Below are positions 1 to 5,232 of a DNA stretch of 5,232 nucleotides, in pieces. Below the pieces are notes generated by a model that was not told the DNA's origin, searched no databases, and worked only from the letters and a program-made list of their open reading frames with translations. Every line of letters starts with the position of its first letter. Position 1 is the stretch's first letter. A program made the position numbers and the translations under genes. Origin of the DNA: JBBCJM01 sp037190175 (GTDB lineage: Bacteria > Pseudomonadota > Alphaproteobacteria > Rhodobacterales > Rhodobacteraceae); NCBI GenBank assembly GCA_037190175.1, contig JBBCJM010000214.1, positions 1-5,232 of the forward strand. The letters run 5' to 3'.

Positions 1-41
1 GCGGATTTCGCCACGGAATGCGCGCGGATTCCGCCCCCGGA

Positions 42-449
42 TCACTCCGGCGCGTCCTTCCCCAGCCGTTCGGACTTCCTTCGCACCAGCACCGTGCGCA
101 GGTCGTGCATGGCCAGGAGCAGGCTGTCGGTCACCGCCTCCAGCTGGTCGTCGGTGGCCCGCGCCTGCGCCCATTGCGCGGTCAGGTTCAGGTGGTCGCA
201 GGTGCGCAGGATGTCGTCCACCTCGCGCATCGCCAGCAGCTTCTGCCGCGCGGCCAGCCAGCGGGCAATCTCGGCGCGGTCCTCCGGGGTCAGCTTGCGG
301 TCGCCGTGGGGCTTGATCTCGCCGTTGCGCACATTGACCACCGCGATCTGGTCCATCTCCAGCCGGCGGTTGCGGTTCTCGGCGTCCAGGCGGAACACCA
401 GCGCGCCGTTCTCGCGCACCCGGAAGAAATAGTCGGGCAGGTCCGCCAT
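42..449 (-). CDS. Conserved protein of unknown function, 135 aa
   Basis: I do not recognise a named family with known function; it resembles small conserved proteins seen in Rhodobacteraceae. Residues 6-50 look beta-rich (DYFFRVRENGALVFRLD, then MDQIAVVNVRNGEIKPHGD). Residues 54-125 look helical, starting with LTPEDRAEIARWLAARQKLL and continuing through a stretch with spaced Leu/Ala positions; the C-terminus is short and charged. There is no signal peptide, no membrane segment, and no cysteine pair or other metal motif, so it is probably a cytoplasmic soluble protein. The ATG at 449-447 lies 4 bp after the TGA of the VOC gene. The GGGG that fills this gap sits too close to the ATG for a normal Shine-Dalgarno, so translation probably depends on ribosomes finishing the upstream gene. 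It is the last gene of the aatA cluster. The real-gene call rests on tight spacing, codon bias and a sensible protein; the function is open. Confidence 0.8.
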   Translation of the reverse strand: MADLPDYFFRVRENGALVFRLDAENRNRRLEMDQIAVVNVRNGEIKPHGDRKLTPEDRAEIARWLAARQKLLAMREVDDILRTCDHLNLTAQWAQARATDDQLEAVTDSLLLAMHDLRTVLVRRKSERLGKDAPE

Positions 450-453
450 CCCC

Positions 454-819
454 TCAGCCCCGGTTGTCCAGCACCCGGATCAGGCTTCCGTCCGGGTCCA
501 CCAGCGCGAACATGCGGGGGACGGGGGGGCGGTGCAAGATGCCGGTCAGCCGGGGGATGGCCTTGTGGTCGCGCGGCAGGTCCAGCGCGGCCCATTCGGC
601 GAAGAGCGCGTCGAGGTCGTCCACCCGCAGGCAGGCGGAGAACCAGCTGTCGCCCGGGATCAGGCCGGGATGCGGGAAGAACTCCACCTGCATCCCCCCG
701 CGGGCCAGGATCATCCAGCCCTCGTCGCGGTAGCCCACCCCGAACCCCAGCCGCCCCCAGAACGCCGCCGTCGCGGCGAAATCGCGCGACGGCAGGTTGG
801 GGGTGGCGCGGTCGGTCAC
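454..819 (-). CDS. VOC-superfamily (glyoxalase/bleomycin-resistance fold) protein, 121 aa
   Basis: This is a single-domain vicinal-oxygen-chelate protein of the glyoxalase/bleomycin-resistance/dioxygenase fold. The length of 121 residues is typical of the Ble-like group. Residues 5-50 give the first beta-alpha-beta-beta-beta module: ATPNLPSRDFAATAAFWGRLGFG is the opening strand plus helix, then GWMILARGGMQVEFFPH. Residues 60-118 give the second module, ending in FALVDPDGSLIRVLDN, the usual closing strands. Proteins of this group act as dimers and either bind a ligand or carry out metal-dependent chemistry; nothing here fixes the ligand, and annotation as bleomycin resistance would be by fold only. 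The start is GTG (819-817), overlapping the aatA stop in the sequence GTGA. AAGGGG at 830-825 lies 5 nt upstream as Shine-Dalgarno. The 4-bp overlap implies translational coupling with aatA. The family is confident, the substrate unknown. Confidence 0.88.
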   Translation of the reverse strand: MTDRATPNLPSRDFAATAAFWGRLGFGVGYRDEGWMILARGGMQVEFFPHPGLIPGDSWFSACLRVDDLDALFAEWAALDLPRDHKAIPRLTGILHRPPVPRMFALVDPDGSLIRVLDNRG

Positions 820-2018
820 TTCAGCCCCTTGCAGAAATCCTGGATCCGGGTGCAGGCGTCGGTCAGCACCGCGTCCGAGGTCGCATAGCTGACGCGGAAG
901 TTGGGCGAGACCCCGAAGGCCGCGCCGAACACCACGGCGACCCCGGTCTCCTCCAGCAGCGCGGTGGCGAAGACCTCGTCGTCGGTGATCGGCGTGCCGC
1001 CGGCCGAAGTCCTGCCGATGCAGCCGGAGATGTCGGGATAGACGTAGAACGCCCCCTCCGGCCGCGGGCAGGTGATCCCCGGGGCGGCGTTCAGCATGTC
1101 CACCACCAGGTTGCGGCGGCGCTGGAAGGCGGCGCGGAAGGGGCCCAGGAAGTCCTGCGGGCCGGTCAGCGCCTCCAGCGCGGCATATTGCGACACCGAA
1201 CAGGGGTTCGAGGTGGATTGCGACTGGATCGTGCCCATCGCCTTGATCAGCGCCACGGGGCCGGCGGCATAGCCGATCCGCCAGCCGGTCATCGCATAGG
1301 CCTTCGACACGCCGTTGCAGGTGAGGGTCCGGTCATAGAGCGCGGGTTCCACCTGCGCCGGGGTGCAGAACTCGAAATCGTCGAACACCAGATGCTCGTA
1401 CATGTCGTCCGACATGATCCAGACCTGCGGGTGGCGCAGCAGCACCTCGGTCAGCGCCTTCAGCTCGGCCCGGGTATAGCCCGCCCCGGTGGGGTTGGAG
1501 GGCGAGTTGAAGATGAACCACTTGGTGCGCGGGGTGATCGCGGCCTCCAGCTGGTCCGGCGTCAGCTTGAACTCGGTCGCGATCCCGCAGGTGATGACCA
1601 CCGGGGTGCCGCCGGCCAGCAGCACCATGTCGGGATAGCTGACCCAGTAGGGCGCGGGGATGATCACCTCGTCGCCCTGGTTCAGCGTGGCCATCAGCGC
1701 GTTGTAGAGGATCTGCTTGCCCCCGGTGCCGACCGAGACCTGGTTCGGCTGGTAGGAAAGCCCGTTCTCGCGCTGGAACTTGGCGCAGACCGCCTTCTTC
1801 AGCTCGGGGATGCCGTCCACCGGGGTGTATTTCGTCCTGCCCGCCCGGATCGCGGCGATCGCCGCCTCCTTGATGTGGTCGGGGGTGTCGAAGTCGGGCT
1901 CGCCCGCGCCCAGCCCGATCACGTCGCGCCCGGCGGCCTTCAGCTCCCCCGCCTTGGTGGTGACCGCGATGGTGGCCGAGGGTTTCACGCGGGCAAGGGT
2001 GTCGGACAGGAAGGGCAT
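816..2018 (-). CDS. aatA: Aspartate aminotransferase (class I, PLP-dependent)
   Basis: This enzyme transfers the amino group between aspartate and 2-oxoglutarate, giving oxaloacetate and glutamate, in the cytoplasm. At 400 residues it is full length for the bacterial Ibeta aspartate aminotransferase subgroup. The PLP-binding lysine is K239 in CNGVSKAYAMTGWRIGY. Other fold-type I landmarks are Y64, W125 (PAPYWVSYPD), N175 in SNPTG, D204 and Y207 in SDDMYEHL, R247 of GWRIGY, and R375 of NFRVSYA, which binds the substrate alpha-carboxylate. Alphaproteobacterial members can also transaminate prephenate to arogenate, so a second role in Phe/Tyr synthesis is possible but not shown here. The ATG at 2018-2016 has GAGG at 2027-2024, 5 nt upstream, and the N-terminus MPFLSDTLARVKPSAT is the family norm. 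It is first in a leftward cluster, overlapping the VOC gene by 4 bp. Confidence 0.95.
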   Translation of the reverse strand: MPFLSDTLARVKPSATIAVTTKAGELKAAGRDVIGLGAGEPDFDTPDHIKEAAIAAIRAGRTKYTPVDGIPELKKAVCAKFQRENGLSYQPNQVSVGTGGKQILYNALMATLNQGDEVIIPAPYWVSYPDMVLLAGGTPVVITCGIATEFKLTPDQLEAAITPRTKWFIFNSPSNPTGAGYTRAELKALTEVLLRHPQVWIMSDDMYEHLVFDDFEFCTPAQVEPALYDRTLTCNGVSKAYAMTGWRIGYAAGPVALIKAMGTIQSQSTSNPCSVSQYAALEALTGPQDFLGPFRAAFQRRRNLVVDMLNAAPGITCPRPEGAFYVYPDISGCIGRTSAGGTPITDDEVFATALLEETGVAVVFGAAFGVSPNFRVSYATSDAVLTDACTRIQDFCKGLK

Positions 2019-2103
2019 GATGGCCTCGGGTTGGATTGGACGGCGGCCTGTCTTAGGGTGGCCCCGTCAGTCGTTCAAGCGATATCGGAAAAGGAGAGGC
2101 GAG
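2019..2103. promoter_or_regulatory. Divergent promoter region between aatA and the HTH gene
   Basis: The 85 bp between two divergent start codons must drive both transcripts. On the minus strand TTGAAC (2078-2073) and TAAGAC (2055-2050) are 17 bp apart, with the -10 element about 31 bp before the aatA start. The -35 box is good but the -10 box matches the consensus at only three positions, so this is a tentative sigma-70-type promoter. On the plus strand no clear -35/-10 pair stands out, but a strong Shine-Dalgarno AAGGAG (2091-2096) lies 7 nt before the ATG at 2104. That fixes this start for the HTH gene. The HTH protein could bind here, but no clear operator dyad is seen beyond the 6-bp palindrome GATATC (2081-2086). 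Confidence 0.4.
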
Positions 2104-2496
2104 ATGACCGAACCCCTTGGCGAGGGCTGGTTCACCGAGGGCCAGGCGACGCTGGGCGACCGGATCACCGCGGCGCGCGAGAACAGCGGGATGAGCCAGG
2201 CCGATGCGGCGCGCCGGCTGGGCGTGCGGCAGGCCACCCTGCAGGGCTGGGAGACCGACCGGGCCGAGCCGCGGGCCAACCGGCTGCAGATGCTGGCGGG
2301 GCTGCTGGGCGTGTCGCTGCGCTGGCTGATGACGGGCGAGGGCGACGGGCCTGACCCCGACCAGGCCGGGCTGAACGTGGACCTGCGGATGGTGCTGGCC
2401 GAGATCCGGGCGATCGGCAGCGAACAGGCCCGGCTGGCCGACCGGCTGGCGCGCAGCGAACGGCGGCTGCGCCACCTGATGGAGCAGGCGGCATGA
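2104..2496 (+). CDS. XRE/Cro-type helix-turn-helix regulator with helical C-terminus
   Basis: This is a 130-residue probable cytoplasmic DNA-binding protein. Residues 17-77 form a classical HTH_3/XRE domain: helix 1 LGDRITAARENSGM, helix 2 SQADAARRLG (31-40), recognition helix in QATLQGWETDR (43-53), then RANRLQMLAGLLGVSLRWLMTGEG. The tail at residues 92-128 (VDLRMVLAEIRAIGSEQARL and following) has regularly spaced hydrophobics and many charges, so it is a likely coiled coil for dimerisation. The first 16 residues are a short non-conserved lead. The ATG is chosen because AAGGAG at 2091-2096 is ideally spaced; upstream in-frame codons run into the aatA promoter. Its stop overlaps the sdhE start as ATGA, so the two are translationally coupled. 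Target genes cannot be read from the sequence; autoregulation or control of the divergent aatA cluster are guesses. Confidence 0.88.
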   Translation: MTEPLGEGWFTEGQATLGDRITAARENSGMSQADAARRLGVRQATLQGWETDRAEPRANRLQMLAGLLGVSLRWLMTGEGDGPDPDQAGLNVDLRMVLAEIRAIGSEQARLADRLARSERRLRHLMEQAA

Positions 2497-2759
2497 CCGG
2501 GGCGCCCGAGGCGCGGCTGAAGCGGCTGGCCATGCGGGCCTGGCGGCGGGGGATGCGCGAGATGGACCTGGTGCTGGGCCCCTTCGCCGAGGCGCGGCTG
2601 GCGGGGATGGACGGCGAAGGGCTGGACGCCTTCGAGGCGCTGCTGGCCGAGGACGACCACGACCTCCTGGCCTGGGTGCTGGGCCAGCGGCCGGCGCCCG
2701 CGGCCCATGCGGCGCTGGTGGCGGAACTGGCGGCGCTGGCCCAGGCGCGGCGGGTCTGA
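2493..2759 (+). CDS. sdhE: FAD assembly factor SdhE (succinate dehydrogenase assembly factor 2)
   Basis: This small (88 aa) SdhE/Sdh5/YgfY-family protein promotes covalent attachment of FAD to the flavoprotein subunit SdhA of succinate dehydrogenase in the cytoplasm. The family signature RGxxE is present as R19-G20-M21-R22-E23 within RAWRRGMREMDLVLGPF. The second conserved patch, FEALLAEDDHDLLAWVLG (residues 47-64), matches the usual acidic loop followed by Asp-Leu-x-x-Trp. The length and all-helical character fit the five-helix family fold. The C-terminus is an Ala-rich helix. The start ATG at 2493 overlaps the HTH stop (ATGA), with GGAG at 2481-2484 and an 8-nt spacing. The sdh genes are not in this window. 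Being coupled to an HTH regulator is not a usual arrangement I know for sdhE; in many alphaproteobacteria I recall it sitting near mfd or recG instead. Confidence 0.92.
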   Translation: MTGAPEARLKRLAMRAWRRGMREMDLVLGPFAEARLAGMDGEGLDAFEALLAEDDHDLLAWVLGQRPAPAAHAALVAELAALAQARRV

Positions 2760-2843
2760 GGGTTTCGCGTCGATTTCGGCGCGAGTTTACCGAATGTTTG
2801 CGCTTTGTGCCGATTCTGCCCCCGTTTCGGCACGGAGGGCGCG
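2760..2843 (+). promoter_or_regulatory. Leader of the MarR-type gene with TTCGG-like half-sites and a dyad next to the Shine-Dalgarno
   Basis: This 84-bp gap follows the sdhE stop. It holds four related half-sites: TTTCGGC at 2774-2780 and 2825-2831 on the plus strand, and their inverted forms ACCGAAT at 2789-2795 and TGCCGAT at 2808-2814. The last inverted/direct pair extends to a perfect 7-bp dyad, GTGCCGA (2807-2813) with TCGGCAC (2827-2833), whose arm centres are 20 bp apart and which abuts the Shine-Dalgarno GGAGGG (2834-2839). This could be an operator for autoregulation by the MarR protein or an RNA hairpin limiting translation. No convincing -35/-10 pair was found, so whether the gene has its own promoter or is read from sdhE is open. 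Confidence 0.4.
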
Positions 2844-3335
2844 ATGCAGCAGGAGGTTCTGGACGGCTCGGCGCGGGCCATGATGGCGGGATATCTCGAC
2901 AGCCTCGCGCTGGTCGAACGGCTGCACCGGCTGCTCCTGGACGTGATCAAGGACGAGTTCGAGCGGCTGGGGGTGCTGGAGATCAACTCGGTGCAGGCGC
3001 TGCTCTTGTTCAACATCGGCGAGAACGAGGTGACGGCGGGGGAGTTGAAATCGCGCGGCTACTACCAGGGCTCGAACGTCAGCTACAACCTGAAGAAGCT
3101 GGTGGAACTGGGCTACATGCACCACCAGCGGTCGGAGGTCGACCGCCGTTCGGTGCGGGTGCGGCTGACCGAGAAGGGCCGGAGGGTGCGCGACCTGCTG
3201 GGCGAACTGTTCCGCCGCCACGCCGAGGCGATGGGCCGCCGCGGGATCCTGGGGCTGGCCGAGATGGAGGAGGTGAACACGGCGCTGAAGCGGATGGAAC
3301 GGTTCTGGTCGGACCAGATCCGCTATATCTACTGA
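2844..3335 (+). CDS. ldtR: MarR-family winged-helix transcriptional regulator, LdtR-like
   Basis: This 163-residue MarR-fold regulator probably acts as a dimer. Residues 10-45 give the dimerisation helices (SLALVERLHRLLLDVIKDEF). Residues 46-93 carry the DNA-binding helices (INSVQALLLFNIGENEVTAG and ELKSRGYYQGSNVSYNLKKL), and residues 99-112 form the wing VDRRSVRVRLTEKG. The C-terminal helices (115-160) return to the dimer interface. The recognition-helix region GYYQGSNVSYNLKKLVELGY is what I associate with LdtR, the regulator of an L,D-transpeptidase gene and stress tolerance in Liberibacter and Sinorhizobium; this is from memory, not a search. The ATG at 2844 is chosen over an in-frame TTG at 2805 because GGAGGG lies at 2834-2839 and the extra residues (MCRFCPRFGTEGA) are cysteine-containing and unlike the family. 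No L,D-transpeptidase gene is in the window. The MarR call is certain; the LdtR orthology is likely. Confidence 0.88.
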   Translation: MQQEVLDGSARAMMAGYLDSLALVERLHRLLLDVIKDEFERLGVLEINSVQALLLFNIGENEVTAGELKSRGYYQGSNVSYNLKKLVELGYMHHQRSEVDRRSVRVRLTEKGRRVRDLLGELFRRHAEAMGRRGILGLAEMEEVNTALKRMERFWSDQIRYIY

Positions 3336-3340
3336 AGGCG

Positions 3341-3421
3341 CCGGGGCCTCCCGCCCCCCTCGGCCTTCGGCCTGCGGGCGTTGGGCCGGGCAAGGGGGGC
3401 TGCCGCCCCCCTTGGACCCCC
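3341..3421. repeat. GC-rich intergenic hairpin element, unit A
   Basis: Just after the MarR stop lies a block with several nested inverted repeats. The strongest is a perfect 10-bp stem, CAAGGGGGGC (3391-3400) with GCCCCCCTTG (3405-3414), around a 4-nt loop TGCC. A second fold pairs CCCGC (3350-3354) with GCGGG (3374-3378) around an inner GGCC-TTC-GGCC hairpin (3362-3372). GCCCCCCT at 3353-3360 is also complementary to 3393-3400, so the two folds can compete. No T-run follows the main stem, so it is not a standard intrinsic terminator. The sequence style matches dispersed intergenic repeats I recall from Rhodobacteraceae genomes, but copy number cannot be seen from one window. It may still help end transcription between the convergent genes. 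Confidence 0.55.
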
Positions 3422-3455
3422 CGCATCGCCCTTTTTGCCGGGCGTGGTTCTGGCG

Positions 3456-3507
3456 CAGAGCCCCGGGGCGCTGCCCCGGACCCCGGGATATTTAAGACAC
3501 CAAAGAA
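3456..3507. repeat. GC-rich intergenic hairpin element, unit B, with AT-rich tail
   Basis: A second hairpin follows unit A after about 35 bp: CCGGGGC (3463-3469) and GCCCCGG (3473-3479), a 7-bp stem with a 3-nt loop. Next come CCCGGG (3482-3487) and an AT-rich tail GATATTTAAGACACCAAAG (3487-3505). The pattern of a GCCCC hairpin, then ACCCCGGG, then ATATTT and an AAAGAAAG tail is one I associate with repeated intergenic elements in Rhodobacteraceae. The element lies between the ends of two convergent genes, where such elements and bidirectional terminators are common. The remainder of the gap, 3508-3579, shows only a weak inverted repeat, AACCGC (3528-3533) with GCGGTT (3564-3569), and no gene. 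Confidence 0.5.
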
Positions 3508-3579
3508 AGCAGATCTGGGAAGTGGAGAACCGCAACGTTTTTCTTCGGAAGCACTGGAAGGGAGCGGTTTGCGCCGCCT

Positions 3580-5232
3580 TCACCGCCACAGATGGGCGCG
3601 GGTGGCGAGCCAGCCCTGCGCCTTGGCCAGCAGCCGGTTCAGCGGGCCGGGGCGGGGCAGGGCGCCGGTGGCCAGGTGCTCGGCCACCACCTCGGGCGGG
3701 CAGGGCAGGCCCGAGACCGGATCGCGGTAGCGGGGCGCGGCGATCAGCGCGGCGTGGACGAGGGCCGGCAGGCCGGGCCGGGGCAGGGGATGGCCGTCGG
3801 GCGCGCGCAGGCGGCGGGCGGGCACCGGGCCGAGGTCGGTGGTCAGCCCCCAGCCGGCATAGAACGGGGCGCCGAGGCAGGTGACCGGCTTGCCCCGCAA
3901 GAGCGCCTCGAAGCCCAGGAGCGAGGTCATGGTCCAGACCTCGGCGCAGGCGGCGATCAGGGCGGCGGGGTCGGCCCCGCGGGCCACCACATCGGCCAGC
4001 GCCGCCAGCCGGTCCCCGGGCACCGCGCCGGGGCGCAGGCCGGCCTCCACGTCCGGGTGCGGCTTGTAGACGATCACCGCATCCGGGCGGGCCTGGCGGG
4101 CGGCCTCCAAGAGCGCCAGGTTCGTGCGCACCGCCGCGGTGCCCAGCCGGATCGAGGCGTCGTCCTCCACCTGCCCCGGCACCAGCACGCGGTGGCCGGG
4201 GGGCAGGTCGGGCAGCGCGCCGGTCAGGTTGTATTTCGTCACCCCGTCCGCCACCAGCCGCGCCACCAGCCGCTCGGCCCGCGCCAGCCCGCCGGGGGGC
4301 GGGCCGGCCCGCACCGCGCGTTCCACCGCGCTTTCGCGGCCGGGGTCGTAGTAGATGCCGGACGGGTCGGCGATCAGGCTGAGCGGCGGGATGAGCTCGG
4401 CCCCCAGCCCGCGCGAGCGCAGGAAGCCGTCCTCCACCCGCGCCACCGGCACGCCCGCGGCCTCGGCCAGCCCCTCGGGCTCCTGCGCGCCCCAGACCAG
4501 GATCGGCCGGCCGCGGGCCTGCGCCTCGGCGATGGCGCGGGCCGGGGTCTCGGCGAAGACCAGCGGCTGCTGCCGGCCGAAGAAGCGTTGCAGGTGCGGG
4601 CGTTTCCACAGCCGCATCCCCAGCGCGACATGGCCGTGGCGATCCTCGCGCCAGGCGCGGGCCTCGGCCTCCAGCTGGTCCACCGCCTCCTCGAAGGTCG
4701 CCAGCCGGTCGCGGCAGGGGTCGGCCCAGGTGGGCGCCAGGATCATCGCGGCGGCGAAGATCTGCGCCCGGGTCAGCGCCCGGCCGCGGCGGGGGATCGG
4801 GCCCAGGCGGTCTTCGGTGAGCCCCCAGCCGGCAGAGAAGGGCCGGCCCCAGACCTGCGGGCGGTGGCCGGCCAGCACCGCCTCGAACCCCAGCTGCGAG
4901 GACAGGGTATGCACCGCCACCGCGCCCTCCAGCAGCTTCCAGGGCGAGACCGGGGCGGTCAGCAGTTCCTCGCCCGGAAGCAGGTCGGCGGCGGTGTAAT
5001 GGCCCGGGCGCAGGCCCAGCGCGGTCTCGGGGTGGCTGCGGACGATCACCCGCGCGCCGGGATGCTCCGCCCGCGCCGCGGCCAGCATGGCCTGCCAGAC
5101 ATCCGCCGCCGCGCCCGAATGGCGCACCGAGGCGTCGCCCCGGGTCTGGTCGATCACCAGCACATAGCCGGGGGCGGGCGGCTCCAGCCCGGGGTCGTGG
5201 AGGTTGTATTTCGAGAGATCCAGCGCCCTGAG
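3580..5232 (-). CDS. kpsC: Capsular polysaccharide beta-Kdo transferase KpsC (5' end outside window)
   Basis: KpsC builds, with KpsS, the poly-beta-Kdo linker on phosphatidylglycerol that anchors group 2-type capsules; it acts at the cytoplasmic face of the inner membrane using CMP-Kdo. The frame is open to the window edge (first residues LRALDLSKYNLHDPG), so the GTG at 5163 is internal; 550 residues are seen of a family usually near 650-700. The protein is two related GT-B-like modules. Module 1 (second half, to about 225) has SKYNL (7-11), VRSHPET (64-70), SSQLGFEAVL (111-120) and SAGWGLTED (133-141). Module 2 has EDGFLRSRGLG (267-277), TKYNL (332-336), EDDAS (356-360), YKPHPD (389-394), TSLLGFEALL (436-445) and YAGWGLTTD (458-466). 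The EDG and HP motifs recall the nucleotide-sugar-binding D/E-D/E-G and HP motifs of bacterial sialyltransferases. TGA is at 3582-3580. Partner kpsS or export genes, if present, must lie to the right. Confidence 0.93.
   Translation of the reverse strand, partial: LRALDLSKYNLHDPGLEPPAPGYVLVIDQTRGDASVRHSGAAADVWQAMLAAARAEHPGARVIVRSHPETALGLRPGHYTAADLLPGEELLTAPVSPWKLLEGAVAVHTLSSQLGFEAVLAGHRPQVWGRPFSAGWGLTEDRLGPIPRRGRALTRAQIFAAAMILAPTWADPCRDRLATFEEAVDQLEAEARAWREDRHGHVALGMRLWKRPHLQRFFGRQQPLVFAETPARAIAEAQARGRPILVWGAQEPEGLAEAAGVPVARVEDGFLRSRGLGAELIPPLSLIADPSGIYYDPGRESAVERAVRAGPPPGGLARAERLVARLVADGVTKYNLTGALPDLPPGHRVLVPGQVEDDASIRLGTAAVRTNLALLEAARQARPDAVIVYKPHPDVEAGLRPGAVPGDRLAALADVVARGADPAALIAACAEVWTMTSLLGFEALLRGKPVTCLGAPFYAGWGLTTDLGPVPARRLRAPDGHPLPRPGLPALVHAALIAAPRYRDPVSGLPCPPEVVAEHLATGALPRPGPLNRLLAKAQGWLATRAHLWR

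Noticed and set aside
18..2354. A 778-codon open frame on the plus strand across the first three genes
   Set aside because: It lies antisense to aatA, the VOC gene and the 135-aa gene, and runs on out of frame over the HTH gene. Its translation is low-complexity, rich in Arg, Gly, Pro, His and Gln, as expected when high-GC genes are read on the other strand. The minus-strand genes have clear family motifs.
2805..2843. TTG start 13 codons upstream for the MarR-type regulator
   Set aside because: No Shine-Dalgarno precedes it at proper spacing, and the added residues would be encoded by the dyad region. The ATG at 2844 has GGAGGG just upstream and gives a normal family N-terminus.
2165..3016. 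Minus-strand open frames of 140, 213 and 283 codons over the HTH, sdhE and MarR genes
   Set aside because: All three are compositional shadows (Ser/Arg/Pro/Ala-rich) opposite genes with recognisable domains and good Shine-Dalgarno sequences.
3391..3436. Intrinsic terminator after the MarR gene (10-bp stem plus TTTTT at 3432-3436)
   Set aside because: The T-run lies about 17 bp after the stem end, too far for a standard intrinsic terminator, so the element is reported as a hairpin repeat instead.
3329..4609. A 426-codon minus-strand open frame overlapping kpsC
   Set aside because: It is in a different frame from kpsC on the same strand and gives an Arg/Gly/Ala/Pro-rich product with no family features. 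The kpsC frame contains all the conserved motifs.
5161..5163. GTG as the kpsC start
   Set aside because: The frame stays open to the window edge and the upstream residues include SKYNL, which matches TKYNL in module 2. The gene therefore starts outside the window.
1..5232. Defence system, toxin-antitoxin pair, prophage or mobile element
   Set aside because: The HTH gene and its small partner at first suggest a toxin-antitoxin pair, but the partner has the clear SdhE signature. No integrase, transposase, target-site duplication, CRISPR repeat or tRNA was found.

Overview
The window looks like ordinary chromosomal DNA from a high-GC alphaproteobacterium, most likely a member of the Rhodobacteraceae (Rhodobacter/Paracoccus-type). 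The reasons are the very strong G/C third-position bias, an alphaproteobacterial class I aspartate aminotransferase, an SdhE-type assembly factor, an LdtR-like MarR regulator, and GC-hairpin intergenic repeats of a style I associate with this family. The assignment rests on recognition, not on a search.

Layout: (1) A leftward three-gene cluster occupies 2018 to 42. It holds an aspartate aminotransferase (aatA), a small VOC/glyoxalase-fold protein that overlaps it by 4 bp, and a 135-residue protein of unknown function 4 bp further on. (2) An 85-bp divergent promoter region (2019-2103) separates it from a rightward pair: an XRE-type helix-turn-helix protein with a helical tail, overlapping by ATGA the start of sdhE, the flavinylation factor for succinate dehydrogenase. 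(3) An 84-bp leader (2760-2843) rich in TTCGG-type half-sites precedes a MarR-family regulator closely resembling LdtR, which in other alphaproteobacteria controls L,D-transpeptidase and cell-envelope genes. (4) A 244-bp convergent intergenic region (3336-3579) holds two GC-rich hairpin repeat units and no gene. (5) A leftward gene fills 5232-3580 and runs off the right edge. It encodes most of a KpsC-type capsule beta-Kdo transferase, with the second half of module 1 and all of module 2 visible.

The genes cover amino-acid metabolism, respiratory complex maturation, envelope regulation and capsule lipid-linker synthesis. They do not form one pathway. I see no mobile element, CRISPR array, tRNA or rRNA, and no convincing undescribed multi-gene system. 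The items most worth a second look are the half-site cluster before the MarR gene, the hairpin repeats at 3341-3507, the HTH-sdhE coupling, and the uncharacterised protein at the end of the aatA cluster.
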